In this document: piece by piece, positions 54,545 through 63,507 of the stretch | How positions within the stretch are numbered: position 1 is the first letter of the stretch | Layout of the letters: every line of letters starts with the position of its first letter | Assembly: GCF_001458255.1 (NCBI RefSeq) | Contig: NZ_CYSB01000026.1 | Span: forward strand, 179,370 to 243,369 | Origin: Thalassovita autumnalis | GTDB taxonomy: Bacteria > Pseudomonadota > Alphaproteobacteria > Rhodobacterales > Rhodobacteraceae | Length of the DNA: 64,000 bases | Reading direction: 5' to 3' | Program-made: the position numbers and the translations under genes | Notes under the pieces: generated by a model | The model's input: the letters and a program-made list of their open reading frames with translations, nothing else | Database searches by the model: none | Told to the model about the DNA's origin: nothing

Positions 54545-55633
54545 TTGCGTGACGGGAATTTGAAACAGGTCGGCCCTGCCGAGATCGCATCGGATCTGCT
54601 GGTTTGGTATGATGTACATGCCCGCGCGATGCCCTGGCGCGTGCCGCCGGCGGATAAGCTCTCAGGCGTGCGGCCGGATCCCTATCGTGTCTGGCTGTCT
54701 GAGGTGATGCTGCAGCAGACAACTGTTGCGGCGGTTAAGGATTATTTCCATCGCTTTACCACCCGTTGGCCCACCGTGGCCGATCTGGCTGCGGCTGAGG
54801 ATGGCGATGTGATGGGGGAATGGGCTGGCCTTGGCTATTACGCCCGTGCCCGCAACCTGCTGAAATGTGCCCGCGTGGTGGTGGCAGATCATGGCGGGGT
54901 GTTTCCGGACACTTTGGCGGGGCTGCTGAAACTGCCCGGGGTTGGCCCCTATACGGCGGCGGCCATTGCCTCGATCGCCTATGACCTGCCTGAGGTGGTG
55001 GTGGATGGCAATGTTGAACGGGTGATGGCGCGGTTGCACAATCTGCATGACCCGTTGCCAGGATCCAAGCCGCAACTGACCGAATTGGCCGCGGGGCTGA
55101 CCCCTGCGCAGCGGCCCGGTGACTATGCGCAGGCAGTGATGGATCTGGGGGCAACGATTTGCACCCCGCGTAACCCCGCCTGCGGCATCTGCCCGCTGCG
55201 CAGCCCCTGTGTGGCGCGGGTTCAGGGCACGGCGTTGGAGCTGCCAAAGAAAACCCCGAAGAAACCCAAACCCACCCGGCTGGGCATCGCCTATGTTGGC
55301 CGGCGCGCGGATGGCGCCTATCTGCTGGAACGGCGTCCTGATAAGGGGCTGCTGGGCGGGATGCTGGGATGGCCCGGTGGCCCCTGGTCAGAGGGGGGCG
55401 CGGCCGAGGCACCGCCAATCGCAGCTGACTGGCGGCTTTTGGGGGCTGAGGCGCGCCATACCTTCACCCATTTTCACCTGATCCTGCAGGTGCGCATCGC
55501 GGATCTGCCACAGGGCGCCAATCCCGAGGTGGGGCAATTCATCGAGCCTGAGACATTTCGCCCGTCAGATTTGCCCACTGTGATGCGAAAGGCATTTGAC
55601 CTTGCGCGTGGCGGGTTCGACAATACGCCCTGA
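54545..55633 (+). CDS. mutY: A/G-specific adenine DNA glycosylase
   Basis: A 362-residue base-excision enzyme removing A opposite 8-oxo-G. WLSEVMLQQTTVAAVKDYFHRFTTRWP has the catalytic Glu; LPGVGPYTAAAIASIAYDLPEVVVDGNVERVMAR the helix-hairpin-helix and Asp; CTPRNPACGICPLRSPC the four-Cys iron-sulfur cluster. The C-terminal NUDIX-like domain (GIAYVGRRADGAYLLERRPDKGLLGGMLGWP) recognises 8-oxo-G. The TTG at 54545 is the upstream-most start; a TTG at 54560 is also possible. Confidence 0.94.
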   Translation: MRDGNLKQVGPAEIASDLLVWYDVHARAMPWRVPPADKLSGVRPDPYRVWLSEVMLQQTTVAAVKDYFHRFTTRWPTVADLAAAEDGDVMGEWAGLGYYARARNLLKCARVVVADHGGVFPDTLAGLLKLPGVGPYTAAAIASIAYDLPEVVVDGNVERVMARLHNLHDPLPGSKPQLTELAAGLTPAQRPGDYAQAVMDLGATICTPRNPACGICPLRSPCVARVQGTALELPKKTPKKPKPTRLGIAYVGRRADGAYLLERRPDKGLLGGMLGWPGGPWSEGGAAEAPPIAADWRLLGAEARHTFTHFHLILQVRIADLPQGANPEVGQFIEPETFRPSDLPTVMRKAFDLARGGFDNTP

Positions 55634-55659
55634 ACGCGCATATCGAATGGACCAAGCCA

Positions 55660-56820
55660 ATGGTTGATCACACTGGCCCTGAGACTGCTTCACCACAAAA
55701 ACGCCTGAGCCTCATCGGGGCGCTGCCGTTCTGGCTGTCGCTGACCCTGATCCCGGTTGCGCTGGTCAGCGCTGGCTTTGGCGGTTGGTTCACGCTGCTG
55801 CTGCCGCTTTGGGCGTGGTGGCTGTTCACGCTGCTGGATGTGTTCACCGGTCTCAATCTGGACAATGCCGATCTGGATACGCCGGATGATGCGCTGTTCT
55901 GGTATCGGATGATCACCTGGATCTGGTTCCCGATACAGGCGGCGGTGATCTACGGCATGATTGCCTATGCCACCCGCGCTGATCATCTGGATCTGTTGGA
56001 AAAGCTGGTGCTGTTCTTTGGGGTTGGGGTCATCTCCGGCACCGTGGGGATCAACTACAGCCATGAGCTGATGCACCAGAAAAACAAATGGGAGCGCTGG
56101 CTGGGCGACCTGCTGTTGTCGACAGTCCTCTATTCGCATTTCCGCTCTGAACATCTGCTGGTGCACCACCGTCATGTCGGCACCCCGGCGGATGCAGTCA
56201 CCGCACGATACAATGAAGGGTTCCACCGATTCTTTGTCCGGGTCTTGCCGGAATGCCTGGCCTCTGCCTGGGGGGCGGAAAAGGCACTGCTGGCGCGGCG
56301 GGACCTCTCGGTCTGGTCGCGGCGCAACCCGTTCTGGCGTTATGCGGTGCTGCAGGCGCTGGCCCTGTCCCTGGCGCTGGCCATTGGCGGCATCGAAGGA
56401 TTGGCGCTGTTCCTGGTGCAGGCGTTCAGCGCGGTCTGGCAGTTGGAGCTGACCAATTACGTGGAGCATTACGGGCTGACCCGCAAACATCTGGGCGACG
56501 GCAAATATGAACACGTCAAACCCCGTCACAGCTGGAATGCGGCCCATAAGGCGACCAACTGGCTGCTGATCAACCTGCAGCGCCACAGCGATCATCACTA
56601 TAAACCCGACCGCCGGTTCCCGTTGCTGCAGAACTATGACGCTGAGGAAGCGCCACAGTTCCCTTATGGCTATCCGGTGATGACCCTGATGGCGATGATC
56701 CCGCCCCTGTGGCGGCGGCGCATGAACCCCCGCGTGCGCGCCTGGCGCCGGCAATTCTACCCCGAGATCGAGGATTGGACCGCCTATAAGCTGGGCACCA
56801 ACCCAATGCCGCGCCGCTGA
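55660..56820 (+). CDS. alkB: Alkane 1-monooxygenase (AlkB family)
   Basis: A 386-residue integral membrane di-iron hydroxylase that converts the end methyl of alkanes to alcohols using rubredoxin-supplied electrons. Histidine boxes are H135ELMH139, FRSEH(165)LLVHH(169-170)RH and LQRHSDHH (309-313), and the AlkB signature NYVEHYGL (266-273) is intact. About six helices precede and separate these. It lies 26 bases after mutY, but there is no rubredoxin gene in the window. Substrate range is not readable from the sequence. Confidence 0.93.
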   Translation: MVDHTGPETASPQKRLSLIGALPFWLSLTLIPVALVSAGFGGWFTLLLPLWAWWLFTLLDVFTGLNLDNADLDTPDDALFWYRMITWIWFPIQAAVIYGMIAYATRADHLDLLEKLVLFFGVGVISGTVGINYSHELMHQKNKWERWLGDLLLSTVLYSHFRSEHLLVHHRHVGTPADAVTARYNEGFHRFFVRVLPECLASAWGAEKALLARRDLSVWSRRNPFWRYAVLQALALSLALAIGGIEGLALFLVQAFSAVWQLELTNYVEHYGLTRKHLGDGKYEHVKPRHSWNAAHKATNWLLINLQRHSDHHYKPDRRFPLLQNYDAEEAPQFPYGYPVMTLMAMIPPLWRRRMNPRVRAWRRQFYPEIEDWTAYKLGTNPMPRR

Positions 56821-56891
56821 GCCTGACGCGCGGAGGCCTCCGGCGGGAGTATTTTCGGAACGATGAAAGGGGCGGGTGTACCGTCTGAACG

Positions 56892-56919
56892 AAAAAAGGC
56901 CCCGCCATCGAGGCGGGGC
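56892..56919 (-). terminator. Strong intrinsic terminator between alkB and ccrM
   Basis: GCCCCGCC and GGCGGGGC (56899-56906, 56912-56919) form an 8-bp stem. On the minus strand the stem is followed by C and six T residues, ending ccrM transcription. A second, 9-bp hairpin (57004-57026) lies nearer the ccrM stop. Confidence 0.85.
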
Positions 56920-57043
56920 AGTTTGGTGCCGGCTGTCAGGCTACAGGCACCGGCGGTAACTTTAGTATTCTGGGATACCGCGAGGGTCGAAAATGTGATC
57001 ACCGGGTTGCCGATCGCCGGCAACCCAATTGGCCTGTTGGGCC

Positions 57044-58222
<1,179 letters not shown>

Positions 58223-58254
58223 TCAATTTCTTTTTTGTATCAGCGCGTTACATT

Positions 58255-58884
58255 TCACTCTTGATACAAGATATTGTGCACCGGTTTGAAGGATCGCCTA
58301 TGGTGTGGTGTGATCCCCAATTGGGTCAATGCAGCCTTATGTGTCGCGGTTGGATAACCTGCGTTTGTTTCCCATCCGTAACCCGGAAATTCGGCCCCCA
58401 ACTGTTGCATGATCTCATCACGTGCGATTTTTGCCGCGATGGAGGCGGCGGCGATTGACACCGAACGGGCATCGCCCTTGACCACGGTTTCGGCAGGAAT
58501 GTTGAGGCCACGCGGCACCATGTTGCCGTCAATCAGGGCGAAATCGGCGGGGTGTTTCAGCCCCTGCACCGCGCGCAGCATGGCAATGTGGCTGGCGCGC
58601 AAGATGTTGTGTTCATCAATTTCGGCAACGCTGGCATGGGCGACGCAGACATCGGCATGTTGCAGCACCTCCTCCAGCAGGGCGGCGCGGCGTTTGGCGC
58701 TCAGCTGCTTTGAATCGTTCAGGCCATCGGGAATGCGGGTCGGGTCCAGCACCACGGCGGCGGCGGTGACCGGGCCCGCCAGCGGGCCACGGCCAACCTC
58801 ATCAACGCCAGCGACGCGCAGGTAACCCTGCGCGTGCGCCTGCTGCTCAAAGGAAAAGTCCGGGATCAGTTTTGTTTTGCTCAT
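58255..58884 (-). CDS. rnhB: Ribonuclease HII
   Basis: A 209-residue enzyme that removes ribonucleotides from RNA-DNA hybrids. YLRVAGVDEVGRGPLAGPVTAAAVVLDP holds the DEVGRG active site; NDSKQLSAKRRAAL, ALIDGNMVPRG, and KGDARSVSIAAASIAAKIARDE supply the remaining acidic residues. Length is normal. It lies upstream of ccrM on the same strand. Confidence 0.96.
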   Translation of the reverse strand: MSKTKLIPDFSFEQQAHAQGYLRVAGVDEVGRGPLAGPVTAAAVVLDPTRIPDGLNDSKQLSAKRRAALLEEVLQHADVCVAHASVAEIDEHNILRASHIAMLRAVQGLKHPADFALIDGNMVPRGLNIPAETVVKGDARSVSIAAASIAAKIARDEIMQQLGAEFPGYGWETNAGYPTATHKAALTQLGITPHHRRSFKPVHNILYQE

Positions 58885-58930
58885 CTGTTCTGTGAACCCG
58901 GATTCTTGCCCCAGTTCAAGGGACCTCTGT

Positions 58931-58967
58931 GAGGGGACCGCAGGGAAGGCACTTGCGCGGTCCCCTC
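58931..58967 (-). other. Long stem-loop downstream of the small secreted protein gene
   Basis: GAGGGGACCGC (58931-58941) pairs perfectly with GCGGTCCCCTC (58957-58967), 11 bp and a 15-base loop, just after the stop at 58980. No T-run follows. It may be a terminator or an mRNA stabiliser. Confidence 0.5.
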
Positions 58968-58979
58968 TGTTACGCCCGA

Positions 58980-59399
58980 TCAGTTGCGGGCGATGGTGTA
59001 GCCGCGATCACGCAGGCAGCGGGCCAGGTAGGCTTTCTTGCGGCCATTCTGGGTCCAGATCGGCAGGCGGCAGGCGTTGGGCAGGCGGTCGGCACGCTGG
59101 TAATGGCGGTTGAGGCATTTGGCGCGCAGCACCTTGGTGTTGCTTCCCAGCGCGGTGGTGGCGCGGGTCACGCAGCGGCGCGGCAGAACCTTGCGCGGTT
59201 TTGGGCGTGGGGTGTGAACGACATCGCGGTCGCGGCGGTCGTTGTTGTCAGACAGCGCCTTGCCCAGGATCACCAGCGCGGTGGCGCCGAACAGAAACTT
59301 GGCGATATCTTCGTCGCTGGCAGCGCGGGCGGGGGCGGCGCTGATGGAGGTGATGGTCAGGGCGGCGGCCAGAACGGCGGCAATGAACTTACGGGACAT
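58980..59399 (-). CDS. Small secreted basic protein, function unknown
   Basis: A 139-residue protein not recognised by family. Residues 1-26 are a signal peptide (KFIAAVLAAALTITSISAAPARA). A short helix (IAKFLFGATALVILGKAL) follows, then an Arg/Pro-rich linker (NDRRDRDVVHTPRPKPRKVLPRR). The C-terminal part has four Cys (RRCVTR, AKCLNR, NACRLP, ARCLRDRGY), probably two disulfides in the periplasm. Its neighbours rnhB and the secreted protein at 59619 offer no functional link. Confidence 0.7.
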   Translation of the reverse strand: MSRKFIAAVLAAALTITSISAAPARAASDEDIAKFLFGATALVILGKALSDNNDRRDRDVVHTPRPKPRKVLPRRCVTRATTALGSNTKVLRAKCLNRHYQRADRLPNACRLPIWTQNGRKKAYLARCLRDRGYTIARN

Positions 59400-59618
59400 G
59401 ATGGGGTTCCTAACTGTGATTACGCGTTGATTTCAGGTGCCCTGATGCGCTGTGGCGGCTCATGTGTCGCGCCGTTGGCTGCACCGTTTCGGGCTGTGAA
59501 TTCAACTTGGGCCACCCCCCTTGAGACAGGCAATAACCCCCCCCCTGTTATCGAATATCGCCGGGCGGAAACCCCTTTGGTTATTGAATAACACCCCCTT
59601 TCGGTGCATGTTGGCGGT

Positions 59619-59912
59619 ATGAAACACCCCCTTGCCATAACCCTCTCTCTGACGCTTCTGGCGGTCGCCGCACCGCAGGGCGCCAGCGCCGCCTGTTACG
59701 CCGATTACAAGGCCAAGCAGGACAATCCCCTGAAGCTGCATTACGGCGTTGCCGAACTGACCGGTGCCTGCGCGAAGAAAGAAGCCAAGGCCGAGCTGAC
59801 ACCGCGTCTGGCGCGTGATGGCTGGACGCTGCTGAATGTTCTGTCGGTGTTTGGAGATGACGGTTTGCAAGAAAGGAAAGAGAGTGCCGGAACCTACTTC
59901 CTCCGCTTCTGA
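59619..59912 (+). CDS. Small secreted protein overlapping the winged-helix gene
   Basis: About 97 residues with a signal peptide (PLAITLSLTLLAVAAPQGASA, cut before ACYADYKAKQDN). The mature chain has two Cys (ACYADY and TGACAKKEAK) and ends GTYFLRF. Family not recognised. Its 3' end overlaps the GTG start of the next gene by 29 bases, so the two are likely coexpressed. An earlier in-frame ATG at 59604 is possible. Confidence 0.7.
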   Translation: MKHPLAITLSLTLLAVAAPQGASAACYADYKAKQDNPLKLHYGVAELTGACAKKEAKAELTPRLARDGWTLLNVLSVFGDDGLQERKESAGTYFLRF

Positions 59913-60588
59913 CGCCCGCCGATCCGGCACCCGGATCGTATCCTTCGGCATTGCTGCCATTGTCTGTCTGCTGCTTCTGGCGGCAGTTTTTCTGTTTCTG
60001 ACCCTGCCGGATGCAAATGCCTTCAACATGCGGGTTGAACGGATCTTTGTTGAAAATGACGGTCTGACCAATGCCGCTGACATCAAGCTGCTGGAGATCC
60101 TGGCGCAGTCAGGCACGGCCTTTGCCGATACGCTGACCAGTTACCGGATGGTGATCTTTGTCCTGCTGGTCTTTGCCTCCGCGATGCTGATTGCCGCTTT
60201 GGTCTTTCTGGTGATGCTGGTGATGATGAACCGCCGTATGGCGCAGATCGAACATGCGGGGATTCAAGTGTCCTCGCTGTTGATCAGCCGGGATGAAAAC
60301 ACGGTCTACCTGAACAACATGGGCTTCAAACTGACCGCGGCAGCGATGGAAACGCTTTCGGTTCTGGCCGAGGCACGGATGGACGAAGATCTGCTGTCAG
60401 GCGCTGAGATTGAAGCGATGGTGTCTGGCAAGGATTCCTCGGACTGCGAAGAAGCCGCCGGCGCCACCCGGATCAAGCGCCTGCGTGACACGCTGGGCAA
60501 TCAGATGGTCAGTGAGCTGCTGGTGAAAAATATTGCCCGCAAAGGCTATATGCTGGCGGTGGATAAGGATGTGATCCGTATGGTCTGA
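59884..60588 (+). CDS. Membrane protein with C-terminal winged-helix-like domain
   Basis: A 234-residue protein from the GTG at 59884 (AGGAAAGA upstream). TM1 is at about 17-41 (TRIVSFGIAAIVCLLLLAAVFLFLTL), then a short periplasmic stretch of about 45 residues, then TM2 at 88-114. The cytoplasmic part (131-226) resembles an OmpR/PhoB-type DNA-binding domain: AAMETLSVLAEARMDEDLLSGAEI, then TRIKRLRDTLGNQMVSELLVKNIARKGYML, which matches the 'RLR-KLG ... VRGKGY-L' recognition helix and wing. The order is the reverse of ToxR, where the DNA-binding part comes first. Regulatory role inferred. Confidence 0.6.
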   Translation: MPEPTSSASDARRSGTRIVSFGIAAIVCLLLLAAVFLFLTLPDANAFNMRVERIFVENDGLTNAADIKLLEILAQSGTAFADTLTSYRMVIFVLLVFASAMLIAALVFLVMLVMMNRRMAQIEHAGIQVSSLLISRDENTVYLNNMGFKLTAAAMETLSVLAEARMDEDLLSGAEIEAMVSGKDSSDCEEAAGATRIKRLRDTLGNQMVSELLVKNIARKGYMLAVDKDVIRMV

Positions 60589-60594
60589 GCGGGC

Positions 60595-60864
60595 TTAGTC
60601 GCCACCACCACCGCCGCCGCTGTCACCACCATCAAATCCACCATCGCTGCTGCTGTCGTTGACCCAGGCGCCCCCCGGTTCACCCGGGTGGATGTCTGAG
60701 CGCATTTCGCTGCCGTCCAGTTCTGTCCAGATCCAGACGCCGCTGGCATCCTGGTACAGGCTTTTGCGGCGGCGGCGGTGGCGTGGGGTTTCCCAGAAGT
60801 TCGCAGCGATAAAGCCGATGGCACAAACAATCAGGATTGCGACGGTGCTGAATTCAACGTGCAT
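60595..60864 (-). CDS. Small membrane protein with Gly/Asp-rich tail
   Basis: An 89-residue protein from ATG 60864 with a good AAGGTGG site. One membrane helix (FSTVAILIVCAIGFIAANF) is followed by RHRRRRKSLYQDASGVWIWTELDGSEMRSDIHPGEPGGAWV and a low-complexity tail (DGGFDGGDSGGGGGGD). Function unknown. It converges on the winged-helix gene, ending 6 bases beyond its stop. Confidence 0.6.
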   Translation of the reverse strand: MHVEFSTVAILIVCAIGFIAANFWETPRHRRRRKSLYQDASGVWIWTELDGSEMRSDIHPGEPGGAWVNDSSSDGGFDGGDSGGGGGGD

Positions 60865-60902
60865 AAATCCACCTTCTTAAATCGTGATGAAATACCGTTA
60901 CG

Positions 60903-60924
60903 AAAAAGGGGCCCGCAGGCCCCT
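60903..60924 (-). terminator. Terminator of the LacI-type regulator gene
   Basis: GGGGCC (60908-60913) pairs with GGCCCC (60918-60923) around CGCA. On the minus strand the stem is followed by TTTTT, a good intrinsic terminator 10 bases past the stop. Confidence 0.75.
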
Positions 60925-60933
60925 CAAACTGTG

Positions 60934-61992
60934 TCACTTGCCGCGCAGCGTGTCGCCGAAACTCAAGGTCGGCGTCAGCTCCACGTGATCTTCGATCTCG
61001 GCGTCAGGGTTGGCGGTGCGTTCCACGATGATTTCGGCCGCTTTTGCCCCGATCTCGGCCCGGCAGGCATCCATTGTTGCCAGCTGTTTCGGCAAGCCCT
61101 GCAGCAGCTCAACACCATTGAACCCGGCCAGACCGATCTGGCCCGGGACATCCACACCCTGTTCCATAAGGTAGAGCAGACCACCCGCGCCGATCATGTC
61201 GTTGGAGTAGTAGAGGAAATCCAGATCCGGGGTGCGTTCCAGCATGGCAGCGGTCATTTCGCGGCCTTTGCCCAGGGCTGATCCGCCCGAATAGAACTCC
61301 TGATCGGCAACCTCAACGCCACCTTTGGCCAGCGCCTGTGTCATGCCTTCGAACCTTTTGCGGGCGCGGTGGTCCAGCGGCATCTTGGTGCCCATGAAAC
61401 CAATGCGTTTGTAGCCTGCTTCCAGAATGGCCTCACCAATGTGCTGCCCGGCGCGGCGGTGGGAAATGCCGACCATGGCGTCGATCGGATCCCCGTCCAC
61501 ATCCATGATCTCAACCACAGGAATGCCCGCAGCCCGCAGCATTGCGCGCGAGGCTTCGGAATGCTCAAGCCCGGCGATGATAACCCCTGAAGGACGCCAT
61601 GACAGCATCTCATAGAGGACTTTCTCTTCTTTCTCAGGCATGTAGTCGGTGATGCCCACAACAGGTTGCAGATCGGTATCTTCCAGAACCCGGCTGATCC
61701 CGGTCATCACCTCAGGAAACACCATATTGGACATCGAAGGGATGATCACACCGACCAGATTCACACGTTGGCTGGCAAGGGCACCGGCGATCTTATTGGG
61801 GACATAGCCCAGCTGTTTGGCGGCCTGCAGCACCTTTTCACGGGTGGCTTGGCTGACGTCGCTGCGGTTGCGCAACACCCGGCTGACGGTCATTTCCGAA
61901 ACGCCTGATGCTTCCGAGACATCACGCAGGGTGAGGGGGCGGTTATCGTTCCGGCTCAATCGCACCATCCTGAATAAACAAGGTTTCTTCAT
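60934..61992 (-). CDS. LacI-family transcriptional regulator (GntR-like subgroup)
   Basis: A 352-residue repressor. The HTH domain is LTLRDVSEASGVSEMTVSRVLRNRSDVSQATREKVLQAAKQLGYVPNKIAGALAS, and the periplasmic-binding-protein-like domain begins VNLVGVIIPSMSNMVFPEVMTGI. The wording resembles gluconate-operon GntR repressors; the ligand is not certain. Starts at 61992 and 61968 are both possible and neither has a strong ribosome site. No target operon lies beside it; the upstream side is the tRNA-Arg gene and integrated element. Confidence 0.9.
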   Translation of the reverse strand: MKKPCLFRMVRLSRNDNRPLTLRDVSEASGVSEMTVSRVLRNRSDVSQATREKVLQAAKQLGYVPNKIAGALASQRVNLVGVIIPSMSNMVFPEVMTGISRVLEDTDLQPVVGITDYMPEKEEKVLYEMLSWRPSGVIIAGLEHSEASRAMLRAAGIPVVEIMDVDGDPIDAMVGISHRRAGQHIGEAILEAGYKRIGFMGTKMPLDHRARKRFEGMTQALAKGGVEVADQEFYSGGSALGKGREMTAAMLERTPDLDFLYYSNDMIGAGGLLYLMEQGVDVPGQIGLAGFNGVELLQGLPKQLATMDACRAEIGAKAAEIIVERTANPDAEIEDHVELTPTLSFGDTLRGK

Positions 61993-62052
61993 TGTTAGCG
62001 CGAACCCACGGGCTTGTTCAAGCCACCGTCACCAGCTAAGACGTCCGGGCGT

Positions 62053-62129
62053 GACTCCGTGGCTCAACTGGATAGAGCAGCCCCCTCCTAAGGGGCAGGT
62101 TACAGGTTCAAGTCCTGTCGGGGTCACCA
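62053..62129 (+). tRNA. tRNA-Arg (anticodon CCT)
   Basis: A 77-nt cloverleaf: acceptor GACTCCG/CGGGGTC with one wobble, D-stem GCTC/GAGC, anticodon stem GCCCC/GGGGC with loop CTCCTAA (anticodon CCT at 62087-62089), T-stem ACAGG/CCTGT with loop TTCAAGT, and a genomically encoded CCA at 62127-62129. It is the integration site of the element that follows; its 3' end likely forms part of the attachment core. Confidence 0.95.
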
Positions 62130-62292
62130 ATTTTATCATTATATATCAATAATTTATATCTTTTTGGCTTTCTGTATTTTGACCCAAAGTAGTCAAAATA
62201 ACCATAGTCAAAACATATACAAAAATCAGTGTAAAATCGACCATCTTTTTGATATCATGTCACAAATTCAGTGTGTGATGTGAGGTGTAGAA
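62130..62292. other. AT-rich left end of the integrated element
   Basis: The 163 bases between the tRNA and the integrase gene are strongly AT-rich (for example TTTTATCATTATATATCAATAATTTATATC), in sharp contrast to the chromosomal DNA on the other side of the tRNA. This is the expected attachment and integrase-promoter region. Arm-type repeats could not be established by eye. Confidence 0.6.
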
Positions 62293-63507
62293 ATGGCTAT
62301 CGATCGGGACTATGAGGACCTCAGGGGTGATGGTCGGATCGTCTTGTTTCTGCGGGAAGGCAAGAAGCCGAAGTATCACGTCCGACTCAAAGTCCCCAAT
62401 GCTTCAGGCTACAAGTTTGTCTCGACCAAGACTTCAGATCGGAATGAAGCCGTCAGATTGGCGATGAACTTCTACGATGAGCTGTATCACCACATCAAAG
62501 TTGGTGGCTCGATCAAATCCAACACTTTCGCTGATGTGTTTAAGGAGTGGAAAAACTCTCGCCGAAACGCTTATCAAAAAATTGAGACCAAGGATCGCTC
62601 TGTCGAGTATGTTGCGACCTATGCTCTCGATTACTTTGGCAAGGCGAGAATCGATCAGCTTACAGCCAAGGACTTCCACGCCTATTGGGATTGGCGAAAG
62701 CTCAACTTCAAACGCAAAAAGCCGACTGACGACACGTTGAACCGTGAGCGGAATGCTATTCAAAGCTTGATGAAGTTTGCTTTACAGCGAGGTCACGTCA
62801 CCAAGCCCTTCAAGATCCCCAAACTTGAGACGAAAGGAATCAATCGACGTCCTACCTTTACACTTGCCGAATGGAAGAAGATCACGACTGGGATGAGAGC
62901 TTGGGTCGAGGAAGGTCGTTCCAACGGACATTGGCGAGAGCGGTTCGTGCTTCAGCAGTATGTGCTGCTCTTGAGTAACAGCGGTATACGCATTGGTGAG
63001 ATGAGGACTGTCACATGGGATGATGTCTCAACAATTGAGGTTGAGGCTGGGCGCCTCGTGATCATCAAGGTGAATGGCAAGACTGGCTTAAGAGAAGTTG
63101 TCTGCAATCCAGGATGTGAGGTCTTCCTCAGGCGTATGTATGACCTACGCCGCTCTGACCTCGATGGCGGTGATCCACCCCTTAACGAGCCGGTATTCAT
63201 CAATCACATCTCAGGAAAACCGATTGGGTCGTTCAAGGTCGGCTTCAACTCAATGCTCAAGTACTGCGAAGTGCCGATCACTAAAGATGGGATGAACAGG
63301 ACGCCTTACTCTCTGCGGCATTTTTATGGGACGCAGCGGCTTCGTGGAAACATCAACCCATATATCTTGGCAAAGAACATGGGCACGTCAGTCGAGATGA
63401 TCGAGAAGTTCTACGGTCATATCCTTACACCCGACATTGTCTCATCGATCAAGAAGACGACAAACCAGTCTGCTAAAGATGCAGTCGACAAGTCGTATCC
63501 ATTTTGA
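62293..63507 (+). CDS. int: Tyrosine-type site-specific integrase
   Basis: A 404-residue tyrosine recombinase. Catalytic residues: R233 in SNSGIRIGEMR, K264 in NGKTGLREV, R342-H343 in PYSLRHFYGT, and the nucleophile Y374 in EKFYGHI. The box II position often held by His is Tyr (YSLRH), and GTSVEMIEKFYGH is the variant common in tRNA-targeting integrases. The N-terminal core-binding domain (SNTFADVFKEWKNSRRNAYQKIETKDRSVEYV) is present. It sits 163 bases from the tRNA-Arg 3' end in the same direction, as in tRNA-integrated islands. Its AT-richer codon use differs from neighbours. Confidence 0.93.
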   Translation: MAIDRDYEDLRGDGRIVLFLREGKKPKYHVRLKVPNASGYKFVSTKTSDRNEAVRLAMNFYDELYHHIKVGGSIKSNTFADVFKEWKNSRRNAYQKIETKDRSVEYVATYALDYFGKARIDQLTAKDFHAYWDWRKLNFKRKKPTDDTLNRERNAIQSLMKFALQRGHVTKPFKIPKLETKGINRRPTFTLAEWKKITTGMRAWVEEGRSNGHWRERFVLQQYVLLLSNSGIRIGEMRTVTWDDVSTIEVEAGRLVIIKVNGKTGLREVVCNPGCEVFLRRMYDLRRSDLDGGDPPLNEPVFINHISGKPIGSFKVGFNSMLKYCEVPITKDGMNRTPYSLRHFYGTQRLRGNINPYILAKNMGTSVEMIEKFYGHILTPDIVSSIKKTTNQSAKDAVDKSYPF

